From Beijerinckia indica subsp. indica ATCC 9039 (GTDB taxonomy: Bacteria > Pseudomonadota > Alphaproteobacteria > Rhizobiales > Beijerinckiaceae), in assembly GCF_000019845.1 (NCBI RefSeq), contig NC_010581.1, forward strand, positions 2,113,501 to 2,177,500: DNA of 64,000 nucleotides. The letters are read 5' to 3'. Both the position numbers and the translations under genes were made by a program. Every line of letters begins with the position of its first letter. The stretch's first letter is position 1. Below are positions 60,954 through 64,000 of the stretch, piece by piece. Under the pieces are notes generated by a model. That model was not told where the DNA came from, searched no databases, and was given only the letters and a program-made list of their open reading frames with translations.

Positions 60954-62093
60954 ATGACGAGACCTGCCCCTTCCTTTCCCCCAAAGAAGGTCAATGTCGC
61001 CATTATTGGCGCGGGACCGGCGGGTATCGGCATGGGGCGAGTCTTGCGCGATCTCGCCATCCCTGGAGTCACGATTCTCGAACGCAATCGGATCGGCGCC
61101 TCCTTTCATCTATGGCCGACGACAACCCGTTTCATTACTCCGTCCTTTCCAAGCAATGCCTTCGGTCTGACGGATCTCAACGCCATCAGTTTTGATAGTT
61201 CGCCGGCCTATGCGTTGAAGCGCGAACATTTGAGCGGGGCGGAATATGTGTCCTACCTCGAAGAGGCCGTGGACGTGTTCGGTCTCGACGTCGCGAGCCC
61301 CATCAATATTACGGGCCTCGATCCTGAAGGAACCGATATTGTCCTGCATACCAATGTCGGTGATATAACAGCGCATTTCGTGATCTGGGCGGCCGGTCAA
61401 TTTCAATATCCCAACCTCTCCGCCGTACCCGGATCGGAACATGGCATCCATTCCAGCCAGATCAGGCTGTGGTCGGATTATCCGGGCGATGAGGTCGTCA
61501 TCGTCGGGGGTTACGAAAGCGGCATGGATGCCGCGATCGGTTTCGCCAATGCCGGGAAAAAAGTGACACTTCTCAACCGATCAGCGGTTTGGGAAAGCGA
61601 CGATACCAATCCGGGCGTCACCCTTTCTCCTTTGACCAGCCAACGCCTGAACGCCGCTTTGCAACAGAAACAGCCGATCGAATTGATTGGTGACGCGCAT
61701 GTGGTGCGGATCGAGCGTCTTGGCGAAATCGTAAAGGTCCACGCGGCGGATGGACGATTTTGGACGACGCGCACTTTTCCCGTGCTGGCGACCGGGTTTA
61801 CCGGCAGCGCCAGCCTGATCGACCATTGGTTCGAACGCGACGACCAGGGTCATCATGTTCTGACCGATCAGGATGAATCGACCATTCTCTCCGGCCTTTT
61901 CCGTGTTGGACCGGAGGTCAGACATAAAGGTTCGCCGCTCGCCTTCATCTATGAGTTCCGGCAGCGTTTCGCTGTTGTCGGCGAGGCCATCGCCAAGCGG
62001 CTCGGGATCGATACGACACCTCTTAACGCCTATCGCGCGCGTAATATGTTCAGAGATGATCCAGCCTGTAAGAACCACGAAGGTTCTCGTTGA
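60954..62093 (+). CDS. FAD-dependent oxidoreductase, flavin monooxygenase/CzcO-like
   Basis: 379 residues with two Rossmann motifs: NVAIIGAGPAGIGMGRVL (FAD, about 14-31) and DEVVIVGGYESGMDAAIGFANAGKKVTLLNR (NAD(P), about 180-210). VIWAAGQFQYPNL is the typical linker and VLATGF the late FAD contact. The overall layout matches CzcO/YpdA-type flavoproteins. In the second motif the pattern is GGYESG rather than GxGxxG. The role is unknown; ferredoxin reduction or a hydroxylation are possibilities given its neighbour. The start is an ATG with GGAGCCTGGCG upstream. Confidence 0.82.
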   Translation: MTRPAPSFPPKKVNVAIIGAGPAGIGMGRVLRDLAIPGVTILERNRIGASFHLWPTTTRFITPSFPSNAFGLTDLNAISFDSSPAYALKREHLSGAEYVSYLEEAVDVFGLDVASPINITGLDPEGTDIVLHTNVGDITAHFVIWAAGQFQYPNLSAVPGSEHGIHSSQIRLWSDYPGDEVVIVGGYESGMDAAIGFANAGKKVTLLNRSAVWESDDTNPGVTLSPLTSQRLNAALQQKQPIELIGDAHVVRIERLGEIVKVHAADGRFWTTRTFPVLATGFTGSASLIDHWFERDDQGHHVLTDQDESTILSGLFRVGPEVRHKGSPLAFIYEFRQRFAVVGEAIAKRLGIDTTPLNAYRARNMFRDDPACKNHEGSR

Positions 62094-62481
62094 TTTCTTT
62101 TTAACTGCTTGGCGATTAAGGCAGCGTCAATTCGTTTACATTGTTTTTGAAGGGTTTTACCCTCTGCGAGTCTGCAAATAACCCTAAAATAATCTTAATA
62201 TTTCCATGATTGGGAAGGACACTGCCCTACGTTGGTCAATTAATCCACCTACAAATACTTGCTCACACAATAACCGCTATCGAGAGCAAGAATTCAGGGA
62301 AAGAGCGGACATTTGCTAGGTTCTACCATGCTTATGATCGCACCGAATTATCGCGTCGGCGCTTTTCCTGACCGAAGACATCCTCATTCGGGGGAGGATG
62401 ACATCTTGATCTCGAAAGCGGCTTTGTTTCGGGCCTTGTTCAAATCGTCCCGATTTTGGTGTCACCTAACGGAGGGGTAGC
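62094..62481. other. intergenic, nothing recognised
   Basis: AT-rich in its first half (62100-62290). No gene, strong hairpin or operator was recognised. Confidence 0.4.
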
Positions 62482-62928
62482 GTGCCCATTAGTCAATGTC
62501 CGACATGCGGTCAGCCTCAAATGGACCAGGTCATTTACCTTGGTTTACCCGGCCATCACTGCCGCACAGAAGGGTGCAATACGCTTGTCGGCCCCGCTTC
62601 TCTCGCTCCCGCCATTTCCTACACCAACGCGAAGGGCGAAAGGGATTTTCACTTCACGCGCTATCAAGGCTCCTATCTCAAGGGACTCTGGCTCTGGATC
62701 GCCGAAACCTTGCACGGACAATTAGCGAGGTCGGACATGGAGCCCGCATGGTCGGGGGCCGCGCAGACAGCCCTTGTCAGGCGATCGAACTGGGCCGATC
62801 AACGGGTTTCATCGAGTGGAAAGACCAGCCGATATTCTGCTTCGCGCGTCCATGCGCCCCAACGCGAAACCCATCATTTTTATAAAGAGGGGCCCGTCAG
62901 GAAAACCCACGCCCGTCCCCTCGTCTAA
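62482..62928 (+). CDS. zinc-ribbon protein, unknown
   Basis: 148 residues starting at a GTG after a good GGAGGGTAGC site. The first 35 residues hold two Cys pairs, CPTCG and CRTEGC, suited to a zinc ribbon. The middle (DFHFTRYQGSYLKGLWLWIAETLHGQ) is aromatic-rich, and the rest is basic and low in hydrophobic residues, so the fold probably ends by residue 80. The C-terminal half may be a frameshifted or poorly conserved tail: another frame is also open over this stretch. No family recognised. Confidence 0.55.
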   Translation: MPISQCPTCGQPQMDQVIYLGLPGHHCRTEGCNTLVGPASLAPAISYTNAKGERDFHFTRYQGSYLKGLWLWIAETLHGQLARSDMEPAWSGAAQTALVRRSNWADQRVSSSGKTSRYSASRVHAPQRETHHFYKEGPVRKTHARPLV

Positions 62929-62960
62929 AGGGAACGCCCTTTTTCGGCCCAATCGGATAT

Positions 62961-63461
62961 TTATCGCCGTTCCAGGAAAAAAGCCCGTAAAAGGGCTGCG
63001 GCCTCGCTTTCCCGCAAGCCGCCATATATTTCCGTCACGTGATGGCAGGTCGGCTGCGCGAAAATCCGCGCACCATGTTCGACCCCTCCCCCTTTCGGAT
63101 CGGATGCCGAAAAATAGAGCCTGCGCAAGCGGGCATGGGCAATGGCTGCCGCACACATGGCACAAGGCTCAAGCGTCACGTAGAGATCGCAACCAATGAG
63201 CCGTTCGGAACCGAGCACGGCGCAAGCCTGGCGAATAGCCAGCATTTCCGCATGGGCGGTCGGATCCTTATCGGCAAGAACCTGATTGCCCGCCCGCGCC
63301 AATATGATCCCCTCACGCATGATCACCGCGCCGACCGGTACCTCCCCACGCGCCGCCGCCTTGTGGGCCTCCTCGAAAGCCAAGGAGAACGGATCGGGAC
63401 GCGGCGTCGGCTTCACCTCGTCAAAGACCGGTGAGTCCGGCGTGTTCTTCGGTTTCTTCAA
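62961..63461 (-). CDS. tadA: tRNA adenosine(34) deaminase / cytidine-deaminase family
   Basis: Converts A34 to inosine in tRNA-Arg(ACG). Zinc motifs: HAEMLAI (His plus catalytic Glu) and [19 protein letters not shown] (the Cys pair); VPVGAVIM and PTAHAEM contexts are typical of TadA. The C-terminal FFLERR fits. The start is unclear: GTG 63467 lies directly on the ribosome site, TTG 63461 has GGAAAGGG at a good distance, and GTG 63416 would avoid overlap with the ABC gene. Any of the upstream starts overlaps the end of that gene by about 40 bases. Confidence 0.9.
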   Translation of the reverse strand: MKKPKNTPDSPVFDEVKPTPRPDPFSLAFEEAHKAAARGEVPVGAVIMREGIILARAGNQVLADKDPTAHAEMLAIRQACAVLGSERLIGCDLYVTLEPCAMCAAAIAHARLRRLYFSASDPKGGGVEHGARIFAQPTCHHVTEIYGGLRESEAAALLRAFFLERR

Positions 63462-64000
63462 AATCACCCTTTCCGAGCTTCAAAGCGGTTGTGGCTTCAT
63501 CCTTTTCCTGCCTCTTGCCACGCTCTCCAAGAGAAATTTCGACCGCCTGCCCTTCTTCGGCGGCAGCACGGCGCAAAATCTCCTCCGCCAACTCGACATC
63601 ATGCTGACGGCTCCACATAGAGGCATAGATGCCCTGCTGCGCAACAAGTTCGGCATGCGTGCCGCGCTCGACGATCTCGCCTTTGTCGAGGACGAGAATT
63701 TCATCCGCCCCGACAATGGTCGAAAGCCTGTGCGCGATGACCAAAGTGGTGCGGCCGCGCGCCACCTGATCAAGCGCCCCCTGAATCGCCCGTTCGGTAA
63801 AGGAATCGAGCGCCGAGGTCGCCTCGTCGAGGACCAGGATCGGCGGTGCCTTCAAAATCGTGCGGGCAATGGCGACGCGCTGTTTCTCGCCCCCCGATAA
63901 TTTCAGGCCGCGCTCGCCGACGGCGGCCTGATAACCCCCAGGTGCGGATTCGATGAAACCATCGATCTGAGCCAGATGCGCCGCCTCCCGCACCTCGGCA
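63421..64000 (-). CDS. ABC exporter ATP-binding part (ATM1-type), truncated by window edge
   Basis: C-terminal 190 or so residues of an ABC transporter that continues beyond the right edge. [40 protein letters not shown] contains the signature, Walker B and D-loop; [21 protein letters not shown] the H-loop. The Gln-loop side ([22 protein letters not shown]) resembles the mitochondrial Atm1/HMT1 group, which exports glutathione-linked sulfur or metal compounds. A charged tail of about 60 residues follows the fold. No start is visible in the window. Confidence 0.88.
   Translation of the reverse strand, partial: AEVREAAHLAQIDGFIESAPGGYQAAVGERGLKLSGGEKQRVAIARTILKAPPILVLDEATSALDSFTERAIQGALDQVARGRTTLVIAHRLSTIVGADEILVLDKGEIVERGTHAELVAQQGIYASMWSRQHDVELAEEILRRAAAEEGQAVEISLGERGKRQEKDEATTALKLGKGDFEETEEHAGLTGL

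Overview
The window looks like a chromosomal segment of a free-living alphaproteobacterium of the order Rhizobiales (Hyphomicrobiales). The signs are a moderately high-GC background, a Rhizobiales-type porin, an ExoR-like Sel1-repeat protein, a lysine/alanine-rich histone H1-like protein, glycolate oxidase genes glcDEF beside malate synthase G, and many VirK/DUF2147/DUF3817-type small families. A Beijerinckiaceae member (Beijerinckia or Methylocella relatives) is my best guess; this is inference from gene content, not from a search. No insertion sequence, prophage, CRISPR array, rRNA or replication origin was recognised.

Layout. 0-10 kb: a secreted glutamic-peptidase (eqolisin)-like protein, a patatin phospholipase, a KefB/YbaL-type antiporter with a universal stress protein, several small conserved proteins and an ExoR-like periplasmic protein. 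10-24 kb: housekeeping genes (pyruvate kinase plus an esterase, galE, a DUF4239 protein, the operon dapA-smpB-aroC, a soluble lytic transglycosylase, a hydrolase, a porin, tRNA-Ser). 24-31 kb: two secreted proteins, the histone-like protein and gatCAB. 31-36 kb: MarC, an isoprenylcysteine methyltransferase-like protein, and a translationally coupled signalling triad (MHYT-PAS kinase, double-receiver regulator, receiver-kinase hybrid).

36-43 kb is the most unusual part. It has a shortened malate synthase G paralog in which the position of the catalytic arginine is serine, an unrecognised 297-residue protein, and then a four-gene cassette (ArsR-like regulator plus three small membrane proteins) preceded by a 38-bp operator with perfect 15-bp arms. 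A beta-carbonic anhydrase and a divergent TetR/NmrA-oxidoreductase pair follow. 43-50 kb: a 947-residue ACP-fatty acyl-AMP ligase-PlsC fusion, tRNA-Gln, ruvX, a nucleotide-transporter-like protein and a hydrolase. 50-57 kb: glcB and glcDEF, which together oxidise glycolate to glyoxylate and condense it with acetyl-CoA to malate. 57-64 kb: a VirK/YbjX protein, an orphan molbindin, ispH, a 2Fe-2S ferredoxin with a structured leader next to a flavin monooxygenase-like protein, a zinc-ribbon protein, tadA, and the end of an ABC exporter gene that runs off the right edge.

All family calls come from motifs read by eye. Residue numbering uses the start codon chosen in each entry.
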